Part shown: positions 18,943-27,087 of the stretch, in pieces
Layout of the letters: the number at the start of each line of letters is the position of its first letter
Position numbering within the stretch: the stretch's first letter is position 1
Assembly: GCA_947502835.1 (NCBI GenBank)
Contig: CANNBJ010000001.1
Span: forward strand, 310,001-374,000
DNA from: Bdellovibrionales bacterium
Lineage (GTDB): Bacteria; Bdellovibrionota; UBA1018; CAIMNF01
Direction: 5' to 3'
Length of the DNA: 64,000 nucleotides
Program-made: the position numbers and the translations under genes
Notes under the pieces: generated by a model
Database searches by the model: none
Told to the model about the DNA's origin: nothing
Seen by the model: the letters and a program-made list of their open reading frames with translations, nothing else

Positions 18943-19952
18943 TCCTTGACTTCCTTGTATCCGAATTCAATCCAGAACTGCCCATGTTCCGTATGAAGGG
19001 GAACTGTGATCGTGCTTTTTTCATCCTGACCGGGGCTTGAGGATTCGATTTCCGAGCCGCGGATGAGGCACGGAAGTGCCATCCGGATCTGATGGCCTTG
19101 CTGATTGAGAACCTGTTTGGCGACCCCGAAACAGATGTTGGTGATCTCGCTGGCACCGTCTTGGTTTTCCTCATTCAGCTCGGTAAAGTCGGTGTCGAGC
19201 AGACGGTTCATGAGTTTCAGGAAGGTTGCACTCTGATAGTACATCCCAAAAAAGCCGGAAAAGTGCTCGTCCGTGACGCCGATCATGGAGCCCACATCGA
19301 ATTTGAATCGGGACTCGCCCCGGTTTCGGAAGGGCTGTCCCACTTTGATCTTCGAGCCGAATTGGACTTCCATTGTTTTTCGCACGGCTTTCACGAACTC
19401 TAGGAGCATTTCCGGGCTCCAGTTTTTTTCTCTCATGATGTTGTTTTCCGGAGGTTTCACATCGGGTGTGGAGCGGGAGCCCAGTTCAAAGAGAATCCAG
19501 AGGGGTCCCGAATCGAGGCTGAACTCCACCCCGAGCAAGTTCTCAGGGGAGCCGGATCCGATGTTCTCGATTCTTTTTCCCCGCAGCAGGGTGGGAAGCG
19601 CCATTTGGATTTGGAAATCGAGTTCATTGAGTTTCGTCTTCGCATTTCCAAAAATGATGTTGGTGATCTCGGCGGCACCGTCCTCGAGCCCCGGTTCAAT
19701 TTGTGTCATCGATTCGCCCAGCATCCGGTTCATGAGAGAGAGGAATACAGCCTCCGGAAAATGGACACTCATGGAACCCTGAATTGTGGGAGAGGTGATT
19801 CCGATCACTGCAGCAAACCGCGCAGAATCCTTGGGGAGTGTGGTTCTGGTCAGGATTCTGGTTGCTTGAACCTTGGATTTGCAAAGTTCCAGCAGGGTGG
19901 TCTCGGTCGCAGCAACGAAGGGGGAGAGAAAATCCTCGATTTTGTGTTTCAT
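18939..19952 (-). CDS. Tandem CheX-like protein (two CheC/CheX/FliY-family domains)
   Basis: 337 residues from the ATG at 19952; upstream codons are in frame but look non-native. Two homologous halves (about 1-155 and 175-337) each carry the D-x3-E-x2-N-x3-G phosphatase signature: DGAAEITNIIFG (Glu95/Asn98) and DGASEITNICFG (Glu269/Asn272). Each is followed by 'AKxxLN' and an 'ALPxLxRG' strand. CheX dephosphorylates CheY-P and normally works as a dimer of single domains; here the dimer appears covalently fused. Both active sites look intact. No chemotaxis genes are adjacent, so the partner response regulator is unknown. Confidence 0.82.
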   Translation of the reverse strand: MKHKIEDFLSPFVAATETTLLELCKSKVQATRILTRTTLPKDSARFAAVIGITSPTIQGSMSVHFPEAVFLSLMNRMLGESMTQIEPGLEDGAAEITNIIFGNAKTKLNELDFQIQMALPTLLRGKRIENIGSGSPENLLGVEFSLDSGPLWILFELGSRSTPDVKPPENNIMREKNWSPEMLLEFVKAVRKTMEVQFGSKIKVGQPFRNRGESRFKFDVGSMIGVTDEHFSGFFGMYYQSATFLKLMNRLLDTDFTELNEENQDGASEITNICFGVAKQVLNQQGHQIRMALPCLIRGSEIESSSPGQDEKSTITVPLHTEHGQFWIEFGYKEVKE

Positions 19953-20039
19953 CAGACTTTCATTAGACCTCTTTTGGAGGGTGAAAATCAAAGGGAAATC
20001 TGAAGCGGAACAAGGTGAATGAGGTGGGGGCAAAAAAAG

Positions 20040-20114
20040 TGGCGGTCCCGGCAGGAATCGAACCTGCAACAGCCCTTTAGGAAAGGGCCGTTATATCCAT
20101 TTAACTACAGGACC
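20040..20114 (-). tRNA. tRNA-Arg (anticodon CCT)
   Basis: 75 nt on the minus strand. The acceptor stem GGTCCTG pairs with CGGGACC (one U-G). The D-arm reads TAGTTAAATGGATATAAC, as in other tRNA-Arg(CCT) genes. The anticodon loop is TTCCTAA, the T-loop contains GTTCGATTC, and CCA is encoded. TTTTTTT follows within a few bases of the 3' end and probably terminates the transcript. Confidence 0.97.
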
Positions 20115-20184
20115 GCATGGCGCAACGATGCGGCGGTGCGTTATCGTTTTGACCTTTTTCTTTCAATAGCATACTCTCGCGGCC

Positions 20185-20733
20185 ATGGAAACCATCACGA
20201 GGTTCACTTTTTTTCTGGGGCTTCTTCATGCCCTCTCGGGCCATGCCGCGGTCTCGGGCGTGAATGTGGTGGATGGTTCCCGGATCAGGATTGAAGAATC
20301 CGGGGAAGTCCCTACGGTCTATGTATTCCTTTCGGCGCGCTGCCCCTGCTCCAAAGCCCATGAGGGGATCTTGAGGGACCTCTCCCGGGAGTTTTCAGGT
20401 CAAGGGGTCCGGTTTGTCGGGATCCACTCCAATCAAAACGAAACCCCGGAGGAGACGCAAAAGCACTTTCAAGCCTCGGGATTGCCGTTTCCCGTGATTG
20501 AGGATGAGAACGCAAGGATTGCCGACGAGTTTCGCGCTCTGAAAACGCCCCACGTGTTTGTGAGAAAAGGTTCGATTTCCTTGTTTGAAGGCGGCGTGGA
20601 TGACACCTCTTCCGGTGTTGCCGCCAAGAGGCACTATTTGAGGGACGCTCTTCGGGAGATTTCTTCCGGGAAAAACGTTACCCAGGCACGGGCCCGGGTT
20701 TTGGGGTGTGCGATCGCCAGGTCCAAATCCTAG
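20185..20733 (+). CDS. Exported thioredoxin-fold redoxin (AhpC/TSA-like)
   Basis: 182 residues with an N-terminal signal peptide (cleavage near 'GHAAV'). The redoxin active site is 'FLSARCPCSKAHE' at about residues 50-62, with two Cys in a C-P-C arrangement. Thioredoxin-fold strands follow ('VRFVGIHSN', 'KTPHVFV', with the cis-Pro in TPHVF). A further Cys is in 'RVLGCAIAR' near the end, a feature seen in redoxins associated with cytochrome or copper systems. It probably acts in the periplasm in thiol redox chemistry. It is first in a cluster with a FixH/YtkA-like lipoprotein and a barrel. Confidence 0.75.
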   Translation: METITRFTFFLGLLHALSGHAAVSGVNVVDGSRIRIEESGEVPTVYVFLSARCPCSKAHEGILRDLSREFSGQGVRFVGIHSNQNETPEETQKHFQASGLPFPVIEDENARIADEFRALKTPHVFVRKGSISLFEGGVDDTSSGVAAKRHYLRDALREISSGKNVTQARARVLGCAIARSKS

Positions 20734-20760
20734 GATCCGGCTGAAGAGAAGGAGTTGATG

Positions 20761-21300
20761 ATGAAGGTTTTTGTTTTGGTTTTGACTTTGGTGTTGTCCG
20801 GGCTTGCGCTTGTTTCTTGCGGGGTATCACCCCTTCTTCACCATGATACCCCGAATCGCGAACCGCAAAGCGAACCGGATTCGCAAAGCCAGGATTCAGA
20901 CACTTCCGCGGAACCCCGCCAGAAGTGCGACTTCCTGTTCAGCGCGCAGAATCTTTGTGCAACTCTTGCTTGGGTGAAAAAGTCGAGCGCAGAGGAGCCT
21001 GGCGAGTTCCTGCTTAGCTTTTGGTCGAAGAATCAGAATCCGAATCAGGCGATTGTCCTTTCCAATCCGGACGCGGATCGTGTGTTTGTGAAGCTTTGGA
21101 TGCCGGACATGGGGCACGGCTCTTCACCGGTCACCACGAGTCAGGCCCTCGAATCCAATGGATCCCCTCGCACCGGCGTGTTTCGCGCGACAGGTGTGTT
21201 CTTTGTCATGGGGGGGAAATGGGAGATCGTGGTGCAGTTGAAGGATGCGTCGGGCGGAATCAAAGAAACCGCGAAGATGATCTACTACGTGAATCAATAA
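20761..21300 (+). CDS. Lipoprotein with a FixH/YtkA-like domain
   Basis: 179 residues, with a lipobox near 'LVSCG' (Cys about 20). After a Ser/Glu-rich linker the domain has 'LWMPDMGHGSSP' and 'GVFFVMGGKWEIVVQLKD', the pattern of FixH- and YtkA-like beta-sandwich domains; the Met/His cluster MPDMGH could bind copper (inference). The start was chosen at the third of three consecutive candidates (TTG, ATG, ATG) because AAGGAG is then 6 bases away. Lies 27 bases after the redoxin gene and 10 bases before the barrel gene. Confidence 0.7.
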   Translation: MKVFVLVLTLVLSGLALVSCGVSPLLHHDTPNREPQSEPDSQSQDSDTSAEPRQKCDFLFSAQNLCATLAWVKKSSAEEPGEFLLSFWSKNQNPNQAIVLSNPDADRVFVKLWMPDMGHGSSPVTTSQALESNGSPRTGVFRATGVFFVMGGKWEIVVQLKDASGGIKETAKMIYYVNQ

Positions 21301-21310
21301 GCCTGCGCCG

Positions 21311-22231
21311 ATGTTTCTTTTGCTGTTTCAGTTCCTGATGGGGAGTGCGCACGCAGCTCCCTGCTGTGCCGGAGGGGGGGCGGTTCCCGCGTTGATCACG
21401 GGGGATGAGGCCGAGCTGTACCAGGCGGGAATGTCCTACGGAACGGTGATCGGGGATGCTCCCGGTGCAGGCGCAGGCATTCCCGTGTTTCGCGACGGAT
21501 TGTCGATCGCGGAGGATCGGGGAATCCTGACCTTGAGCCATGCAAGACTTCTCGATGGGGATCGCCTTCAGGCTGGAATCTCCATACCGATCCAACTCAA
21601 TCAACTCTCCCAGGGCGCCAGAGCCGAGGATTCCGTTCAAGTCGGGGATGTGGCCTTGGTTCTCGGTTACGAGACCCTTCCCGAGTGGGAATATTCGCGT
21701 TGGAAACCGCGGGTCTTCAGTTTCGTTCAAGCGGGCTTTCCCACGGGGCGTTCCATTCATGAGTCCCTGACCCTGTTTGCGAGTGATGTATCCGGTCTCG
21801 GACAATTTCAATTGAGTTTGGGGAGTATCGCACTCAAGCGTTGGTCAAAATGGGATTTAAACCTCTTGGCACGAGGAGGGGCGGTGTTCGGTCGAAGTTT
21901 TACAGGTTCCCCCGGTGGCGATGTGGTTCTTGGAAATTCCTTCGCCGGAACGGGATCATTCGGAGCGGGGTATTCTCCCACGGAGCGCGTGCGGATCGGC
22001 GGTGCCCTCTCGATGGAGTATCAATCCCCGGTGGAGGTGCTCGACTCAAACCTGTATTCGGTTACCTCGGAGCGATTGGTTTGGAATGCGAATGTGAGCC
22101 TCATGATCCTGATCGGTGCAGATGATTCCCTGGTGATTGGTTTCCAGGATCAAACCTGGTTTGGACCGGCCTACAATACAAGTCTTTCGAGGTCCGGATA
22201 TCTCTCGTTTATGCATCGCGTTGAGCGATAG
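21311..22231 (+). CDS. Outer-membrane barrel protein downstream of a FixH-like gene
   Basis: 306 residues, with a signal peptide followed directly by 'APCCAGGG' (two adjacent Cys). The mature part consists of amphipathic strands ('LQAGISIPIQL', 'VALVLGYETL', 'GTGSFGAGYSPTERVRIGGALSMEY') and ends in 'YLSFMHRVER'. This resembles outer-membrane porin or transporter barrels. With the redoxin and FixH-like lipoprotein it forms a compact exported-protein operon, perhaps for metal or redox handling (inference). Confidence 0.65.
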   Translation: MFLLLFQFLMGSAHAAPCCAGGGAVPALITGDEAELYQAGMSYGTVIGDAPGAGAGIPVFRDGLSIAEDRGILTLSHARLLDGDRLQAGISIPIQLNQLSQGARAEDSVQVGDVALVLGYETLPEWEYSRWKPRVFSFVQAGFPTGRSIHESLTLFASDVSGLGQFQLSLGSIALKRWSKWDLNLLARGGAVFGRSFTGSPGGDVVLGNSFAGTGSFGAGYSPTERVRIGGALSMEYQSPVEVLDSNLYSVTSERLVWNANVSLMILIGADDSLVIGFQDQTWFGPAYNTSLSRSGYLSFMHRVER

Positions 22232-22283
22232 CCTGTGGTGGTTCTTCCTCGACGAGGCATGGGTTTTCTGCAAAACTACCGCC

Positions 22284-23087
22284 ATGTCTTATCAAACACT
22301 TGAATTGAAAACGATCGCCCCTGGTCTTTTGACCATTGCTCTGAATCGGCCTGAGATCAGGAATGCCTTCAATGAAATCATGATCGAGGAACTAGCCCGG
22401 GTCTTCCGCTCCGAGGCTCTTGATCCTTCCGTCAGGGCTGTAATTCTGCGTGGGAACGGGGGCATTTTCTGCGCGGGAGGGGATCTCAACTGGATGAGGC
22501 GATCCATTGAGTTGAGTCTTGAGGAAAACCTGAAGGACACACTGACTCTCACCAACATGTTTGCAATTTTGAATGAGTTTCCAAAACCGTTGGTGGGGGT
22601 GATCGAAGGAGCTGCGATCGGAGGTGGAGTGGGCCTTGTATCCATTTGTGATATCGTGCTCGCCGAAAAAAATACGGTATTCAGTTTGAGCGAGGTCAGG
22701 CTCGGTGTCGTTCCGGCCTGCATCGGACCATTCGTTACCGCGAAAATCGGTGCTTCCCATGCTCGGGCGCTCTTTGTGAGTGCGGAGCGATTCAAGGCCG
22801 GAAAAGCAAAAGAGATCGGACTTGTTCATGAGGTCTTTGAATCCATGGTGGAACTTGAAACACATCTGGAGGCACTGGGGAAGAATCTCCTCGAGTGTGC
22901 ACCCACAGCGCTCTCGGTGGCAAAGAGACTTGTGCTGGATCTGACTTGGCCCGAGAGGCGTGCACGCATGCCCGATTGCATTGAATACGTATCAAAAACC
23001 CTTGCGGAACTCAGGGTGGGGCCTGAGGCCCAGGAGGGAATCTCTGCATTTCTCTCAAAACGCAAACCTGCCTGGATCCGCTCATGA
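22284..23087 (+). CDS. liuC: Enoyl-CoA hydratase family, probable methylglutaconyl-CoA hydratase
   Basis: 267 residues from the ATG at 22284. Crotonase-fold motifs are present: 'NRPEIRNAFN', 'GNGGIFCAGGDLNWM' (oxyanion hole), 'GAAIGGGVGL' and 'FSLSEVRLGVVPACI' (catalytic Glu region). The ALxxPxxxNA pattern plus 'GDLNWM' fits the LiuC/AtuE branch that hydrates 3-methylglutaconyl-CoA to HMG-CoA in leucine breakdown. The next three genes encode a biotin carboxylase, a biotin carrier and HMG-CoA lyase, which strongly supports this call. Overlaps the next gene by 4 bases (ATGA). Confidence 0.85.
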   Translation: MSYQTLELKTIAPGLLTIALNRPEIRNAFNEIMIEELARVFRSEALDPSVRAVILRGNGGIFCAGGDLNWMRRSIELSLEENLKDTLTLTNMFAILNEFPKPLVGVIEGAAIGGGVGLVSICDIVLAEKNTVFSLSEVRLGVVPACIGPFVTAKIGASHARALFVSAERFKAGKAKEIGLVHEVFESMVELETHLEALGKNLLECAPTALSVAKRLVLDLTWPERRARMPDCIEYVSKTLAELRVGPEAQEGISAFLSKRKPAWIRS

Positions 23088-24589
23088 ATCAACACAAACT
23101 GATGGTCGCAAACCGTTCCGAAATCGCATGCCGTGTTTTCCAGGCCGCATTCGAGATGGGGATCCCGACACTTGCAATCTTTGTAAAAGGGGATGAGGAT
23201 GCCCGGCATCTCACTTTCGCCGATGAAATTGCAGAAGTGAAAAGCTATCTTGATGTCGACTCCATTCTTCAAGTGGCAAAAGAAAGGGGGGTCACCCTCA
23301 TTCATCCCGGCTACGGATTCCTCTCCGAGAGGTCCCATTTCGCGAGTGCCGTGATCGAGGCGGGAATCGGGTTTCTCGGGCCGCTTCCGGAAACCATGGA
23401 AGCACTCGGAGGAAAGATCGCCGCAAAGGAGATTGCCGAGAAGCTCTCCATCCCGACCGTACCGTGGGCCAGGCTTGACCTTGCGAAATCCTCTGATGCC
23501 GAGTTGAAAGCAGCGGCAGAACGTGTGGGGTTTCCTCTCCTGATCAAGGCCCATGCGGGTGGTGGCGGCAAGGGGATGAGAAGGGTGGAGGGGTTTTCCG
23601 AACTCAAGGCGCAGGCAGAGAGTGCCGCCCGGGAAGCGCTTTCGGCTTTCGGGGACGGGACGCTTTTCTTTGAGCGATATCTTCAGAATCCGCGCCACAT
23701 CGAAGTGCAGGTTTTCGGGGATGGAAAAGGAAACGGTGTCCATCTGTATGAGCGCGAGTGCTCTTTGCAGCGGAGGCATCAGAAAGTCTGGGAGGAGGCG
23801 CCGGCGCCCCATCTTCCGGAATCGATCCGCCGGGGATTGTTTGAAAGTGCCCTCAAGCTTGTCGAGCACACCCGATACCGGAGTGCGGGAACGATTGAAT
23901 TCCTGGTTGAGGTACTTCCTGATGGATCCATCAAGGAATTCTTTTTCATCGAAATGAACACCCGCCTCCAGGTGGAGCATCCGGTCACCGAGGCCATTAC
24001 AGGGATTGATTTGGTTCATGAGCAGATCAAACTGGGAACCTCGTTTGATTCATTTCGCCTTCCCGAAGTGCCAGCTCCCCGGGGACATGCAATTGAAGTC
24101 AGGGTGTGTTCCGAGGATCCATCCCAGGATTTCATTCCCTGCACCGGCTTGATTGATCACCTTATTTTTCCGAGTGGTCCGGGAATCCGGGTGGATCGTG
24201 GCATCGAGGTCGGACAAAAGGTCGGAACCCAATTTGACTCCTTGTGTGCGAAGCTCATCGTCCATGCGGGCTCGCGCGAGCTTGCCGTGCGAAAAATGCA
24301 GTATGTACTACGGGAAACCGTGATCAGTGGCGTGGGTTCGAATCTTGCGTATCTCTCGGCGATCTCAATAAATCCTTCCGTGGTCGAGGGCAAGGTGAGT
24401 ACGCTGTTTCTTGATCGCAAATTCAAGGACTTTCATCCGGATGTGACCCCAGAGTCGATTGCCATGTTCGAGGAGTTCGAGAGGTCCGATGCGTTCCGGG
24501 ATTCAGGGGCTTCCCGCCCGGCGCCTTCGGAGTCGCACGCCCGAAAAACCTGGAATTCCGCTGATCTTTGGGGAGGGATGAAGTTGTGA
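23084..24589 (+). CDS. liuD: Biotin carboxylase subunit, probably of 3-methylcrotonyl-CoA carboxylase
   Basis: 501 residues. The biotin-carboxylase fold is complete: 'HPGYGFLSE', Gly-rich ATP loop 'AHAGGGGKGMR', 'ECSLQRRHQKVWEEAPAP' and 'FFIEMNTRLQVEHPVTE'. Typical MCC alpha subunits continue about 150-200 residues into a BT domain and biotin-carrier domain. Here the protein stops after a short tail, and the carrier is on the next gene. It overlaps liuC (ATGA) and the carrier gene (GTGA). A geranyl-CoA or propionyl-CoA carboxylase is possible, but the liuC/hmgL context favours methylcrotonyl-CoA. Confidence 0.85.
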   Translation: MNQHKLMVANRSEIACRVFQAAFEMGIPTLAIFVKGDEDARHLTFADEIAEVKSYLDVDSILQVAKERGVTLIHPGYGFLSERSHFASAVIEAGIGFLGPLPETMEALGGKIAAKEIAEKLSIPTVPWARLDLAKSSDAELKAAAERVGFPLLIKAHAGGGGKGMRRVEGFSELKAQAESAAREALSAFGDGTLFFERYLQNPRHIEVQVFGDGKGNGVHLYERECSLQRRHQKVWEEAPAPHLPESIRRGLFESALKLVEHTRYRSAGTIEFLVEVLPDGSIKEFFFIEMNTRLQVEHPVTEAITGIDLVHEQIKLGTSFDSFRLPEVPAPRGHAIEVRVCSEDPSQDFIPCTGLIDHLIFPSGPGIRVDRGIEVGQKVGTQFDSLCAKLIVHAGSRELAVRKMQYVLRETVISGVGSNLAYLSAISINPSVVEGKVSTLFLDRKFKDFHPDVTPESIAMFEEFERSDAFRDSGASRPAPSESHARKTWNSADLWGGMKL

Positions 24590-25068
24590 AACATTTTTAC
24601 AGGATTTCAGGAAAGAAGTACGAATCCGGTTCCGACAAGGATCAGAAATCCGCTGTCCGGTTCGAACGAAGGCCGGGCGGTTGGATCCTTGCAACCCGGA
24701 CCCACGCGGATGGAAGGGTCGAGAGAACCCGTTTTTTCCACTCCAGATCAAAGAAACACTTTTTCTCGAAGGAGGCGTCGATCCCTCCGCATGAGTTCTT
24801 CGGAGAGCGGGTGCAGGTGACTCGAAGCGCAGCTTCGGCGGGGGGGGGCCAGGATTACAGTGCCCAGTTTCCCGGCAAGGTCCGCAAGGTTTCCGTTTTG
24901 GCGGGTGAAAGTGTCAAAGCCGGAACTCCGCTTTTGATGGTGGAGGCAATGAAAATGGAGTTTGCGATCAAGGCCTCAAGCGATGGAATCGTGGTGAAGG
25001 TCCTTGTGGTGGAGGGGATGCAAATCGCTCCCGGACAAATGCTTCTTGAGTTCGAGGAAAAAAAATGA
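24586..25068 (+). CDS. Separate biotin carboxyl carrier (BT-BCCP) subunit
   Basis: 160 residues starting with GTG at 24586, 9 bases after GGGAGG; it overlaps the biotin-carboxylase stop as GTGA. Residues about 1-85 are a basic, beta-rich segment that could correspond to the BT interaction domain. The C-terminal about 75 residues are a lipoyl/biotinyl domain with 'VEAMKMEF', the Lys of AMKM being the biotinylation site. The usual single MCC-alpha chain is therefore split into two polypeptides here. No carboxyltransferase beta subunit is visible next to it. Confidence 0.85.
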   Translation: MKHFYRISGKKYESGSDKDQKSAVRFERRPGGWILATRTHADGRVERTRFFHSRSKKHFFSKEASIPPHEFFGERVQVTRSAASAGGGQDYSAQFPGKVRKVSVLAGESVKAGTPLLMVEAMKMEFAIKASSDGIVVKVLVVEGMQIAPGQMLLEFEEKK

Positions 25069-25087
25069 CGAACAACGGGGGTCGTGG

Positions 25088-26014
25088 ATGAGCGATCGAA
25101 TCGAGATTTTCGAGGTGGGCCCCCGGGATGGCCTTCAGAATGAGCGGCAGATTCTCTCGACTGCCGACAAGCTCGCGCTGATCGAGGGCTTGAACGCTTC
25201 AGGCCTGACAAAAATCGAGGCCGGCGCCTTTGTACGATCCGACCGTGTTCCGCAGATGGCCGATTCCGAGAGTCTTCATTCCCGGTTGAAGGCAAACGGG
25301 TTTCGCGGAGATGCATATTATCTGGTTCCCAACATGAATGGACTTGAGCGGGCGGTGTCTGTGGGGGTGAAACAGATTGCGGTGTTTACCGCTGTGAGTG
25401 ATTCCTTCAACCGGAAAAACATCGGCATGTCGGTACGGGAATCCCTCTCGCTCATCCGTGAAATGACGGAATCCGCCCGCCGGGAAGGAATCCGCGTTCG
25501 GGGATATGTTTCGACCGTCTTTGGATGCCCCTTTGAGGGAAGAATCACGGCTCATCAGGCCCTTCCGGTGATCGAGGAACTTCTCTCCCTTCCGGTGGAG
25601 CAAGTGTCCATCGGGGATACAATCGGGGTGGCTTCCGCCCTCGGGGTTGAAGAGGTGATCAAGCCGTTGGTCTCCGGTGGATCAGTGCCCGGGATCGCGG
25701 TTCATTTCCACGACACACGGGGAACTGCGCTCGCCAATGCCCTTCGAGCGTTTCAACTCGGCGTGCGTACTTTTGATTCATCGATCGGCGGTCTCGGAGG
25801 ATGTCCTTTTGCCCCGGGGGCGAGCGGGAATCTCGCCACCGAGGATCTGGTTTATTTTTTCAAGGAAATGAAGGTGGAAACGGGGGTGGATTATCAGTCC
25901 CTTTGCGAGACCAGCCTGAGTCTTCTTGGCAAGATGCAGGGCCGCATCCCATCCTCCAGGGCGCTTCAAGCCTATCAGGCAAATTGCGAGAAGAACTCGG
26001 TATGGGATTCCTGA
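25088..26014 (+). CDS. liuE: Hydroxymethylglutaryl-CoA lyase
   Basis: 308 residues from the ATG at 25088, preceded by GGGGG. Family hallmarks are 'VGPRDGLQNE' (catalytic Arg/Asp) at the N-terminus, 'GDTIGVA', 'HFHDTRG' (metal-binding His) and the signature 'GGCPFAPGASGNLATED' with the catalytic Cys. It cleaves HMG-CoA to acetoacetate and acetyl-CoA, the last step of leucine degradation. Last catabolic gene of the operon; the next gene (plsC-like) overlaps its 3' end by 13 bases. Confidence 0.93.
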   Translation: MSDRIEIFEVGPRDGLQNERQILSTADKLALIEGLNASGLTKIEAGAFVRSDRVPQMADSESLHSRLKANGFRGDAYYLVPNMNGLERAVSVGVKQIAVFTAVSDSFNRKNIGMSVRESLSLIREMTESARREGIRVRGYVSTVFGCPFEGRITAHQALPVIEELLSLPVEQVSIGDTIGVASALGVEEVIKPLVSGGSVPGIAVHFHDTRGTALANALRAFQLGVRTFDSSIGGLGGCPFAPGASGNLATEDLVYFFKEMKVETGVDYQSLCETSLSLLGKMQGRIPSSRALQAYQANCEKNSVWDS

Positions 26015-26760
26015 AGGCCGCACTCCTTGCATTGGGGCTTTTGTGTTTCGGATTCATCGGGTTTGTCGGTGCATTGCTTGCATTGATGCTGAGTCCCTTG
26101 TTTCCGGGGCTCAGGTTTTATTCCAATTCCTTTTTTTTGGAACCGTTTGGCTGGTTCGCACGCAGAGTGGTGGGGGTGAAACTCACGATCTTAAACCGTG
26201 AGAGGATTCATGAGTCGAGGCCCGCCATTTTCATTGGCAATCATCAGTCGGGCCTTGATCTTGCTGTGATCGGCCAATGCTGCCCCGTGCGTTCGGTGAT
26301 TGTGGGAAAGAAGGAGTTGAAGGCCATTCCCGTGTTCGGGTGGTTTTTCTGGATTGCGGGGAACCTCCTGATTGATCGCTCAAACAAGTCCTCTGCCAAG
26401 GCGCAAATTGAGAAGGTTCGTCAGAAGCTGTCGGAGCGGAATCTGAACCTTGCGATTTTTCCGGAGGGGACTCGAAGCAAAACCGGGGAGATTCTCCCGT
26501 TTAAACGAGGAGCGTTTTATCTTGCTGTCTCCACAGGATACCCCATCATTCCGGTGGTTTGCTCGAACCTTCAGGGGAAGGGGATTTGGGAGCGCTTTCA
26601 ACTGAAGGGCGGGAATGTGGTGCTGAGCGTACTTCCGCCCATTGAGACAAAAGGTCTCAACCTTTCCGACTTAAGTGTCTTCAGTGACCAGGTGCGCGGA
26701 AAAATGGTGGAGGAGTACGCAAGGGTGAGTGCCCTTGCGGAAGAGATGGATCTCCGATAG
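26002..26760 (+). CDS. 1-acyl-sn-glycerol-3-phosphate acyltransferase (PlsC family)
   Basis: 252 residues from the ATG at 26002. One or two N-terminal membrane segments (about 4-35) are followed by the PlsC domain with 'NHQSGLD' (H-x4-D catalytic motif) at about 85, 'FGWFFWIAGNLLIDR', 'IFPEGTRSK' at about 155 and 'YPIIPVV'. It makes phosphatidic acid at the inner membrane. It overlaps the HMG-CoA lyase gene by 13 bases, so its translation is coupled to a catabolic operon. Confidence 0.9.
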   Translation: MGFLKAALLALGLLCFGFIGFVGALLALMLSPLFPGLRFYSNSFFLEPFGWFARRVVGVKLTILNRERIHESRPAIFIGNHQSGLDLAVIGQCCPVRSVIVGKKELKAIPVFGWFFWIAGNLLIDRSNKSSAKAQIEKVRQKLSERNLNLAIFPEGTRSKTGEILPFKRGAFYLAVSTGYPIIPVVCSNLQGKGIWERFQLKGGNVVLSVLPPIETKGLNLSDLSVFSDQVRGKMVEEYARVSALAEEMDLR

Positions 26761-26772
26761 GATCCGAAGCCT

Positions 26773-27072
26773 ATGACGACTTGGGTGATTGTTTCTTGGG
26801 TGTTTGTTGCGATTCTTACCGCGATCAATGTGTTTGTGTTCCTGAAGCTCAAAAAGGCATCTGAACAAATGATGAAGATGGCATTCCCGAATGCCAAAAA
26901 CATGAACGATGCGGTCTCCCAAATGCAGGGCATGATGAGTGGCAAGGGCGGAATGCCTCCGAATCTTGGCGCGTTGATGGGGCAGATGAATCAGCCCCAG
27001 ATGCAAGCTCAGATGAAGGCTGCCATGGAGATGCTCTCCAAAATGCAGCAATCCGGGCCTCGCCGCAGATAA
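26773..27072 (+). CDS. Small membrane-anchored Met/Gln-rich protein
   Basis: 99 residues. A single N-terminal transmembrane segment (about 4-26) is followed by a tail very rich in Met, Gln and Gly ('MQGMMSGKGGMPP', 'MGQMNQPQMQAQM'). No family is recognised. It lies 12 bases after plsC and is probably co-transcribed. The composition is consistent with a flexible or metal-binding tail, but nothing more can be said. Confidence 0.6.
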   Translation: MTTWVIVSWVFVAILTAINVFVFLKLKKASEQMMKMAFPNAKNMNDAVSQMQGMMSGKGGMPPNLGALMGQMNQPQMQAQMKAAMEMLSKMQQSGPRRR

Positions 27073-27087
27073 TTTCCGTACGCGGTG

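Noticed and set aside
20019-20294. Plus-strand frame over tRNA-Arg(CCT)
   Set aside because: Antisense translation of the tRNA; conflicts with the well-supported redoxin gene start.
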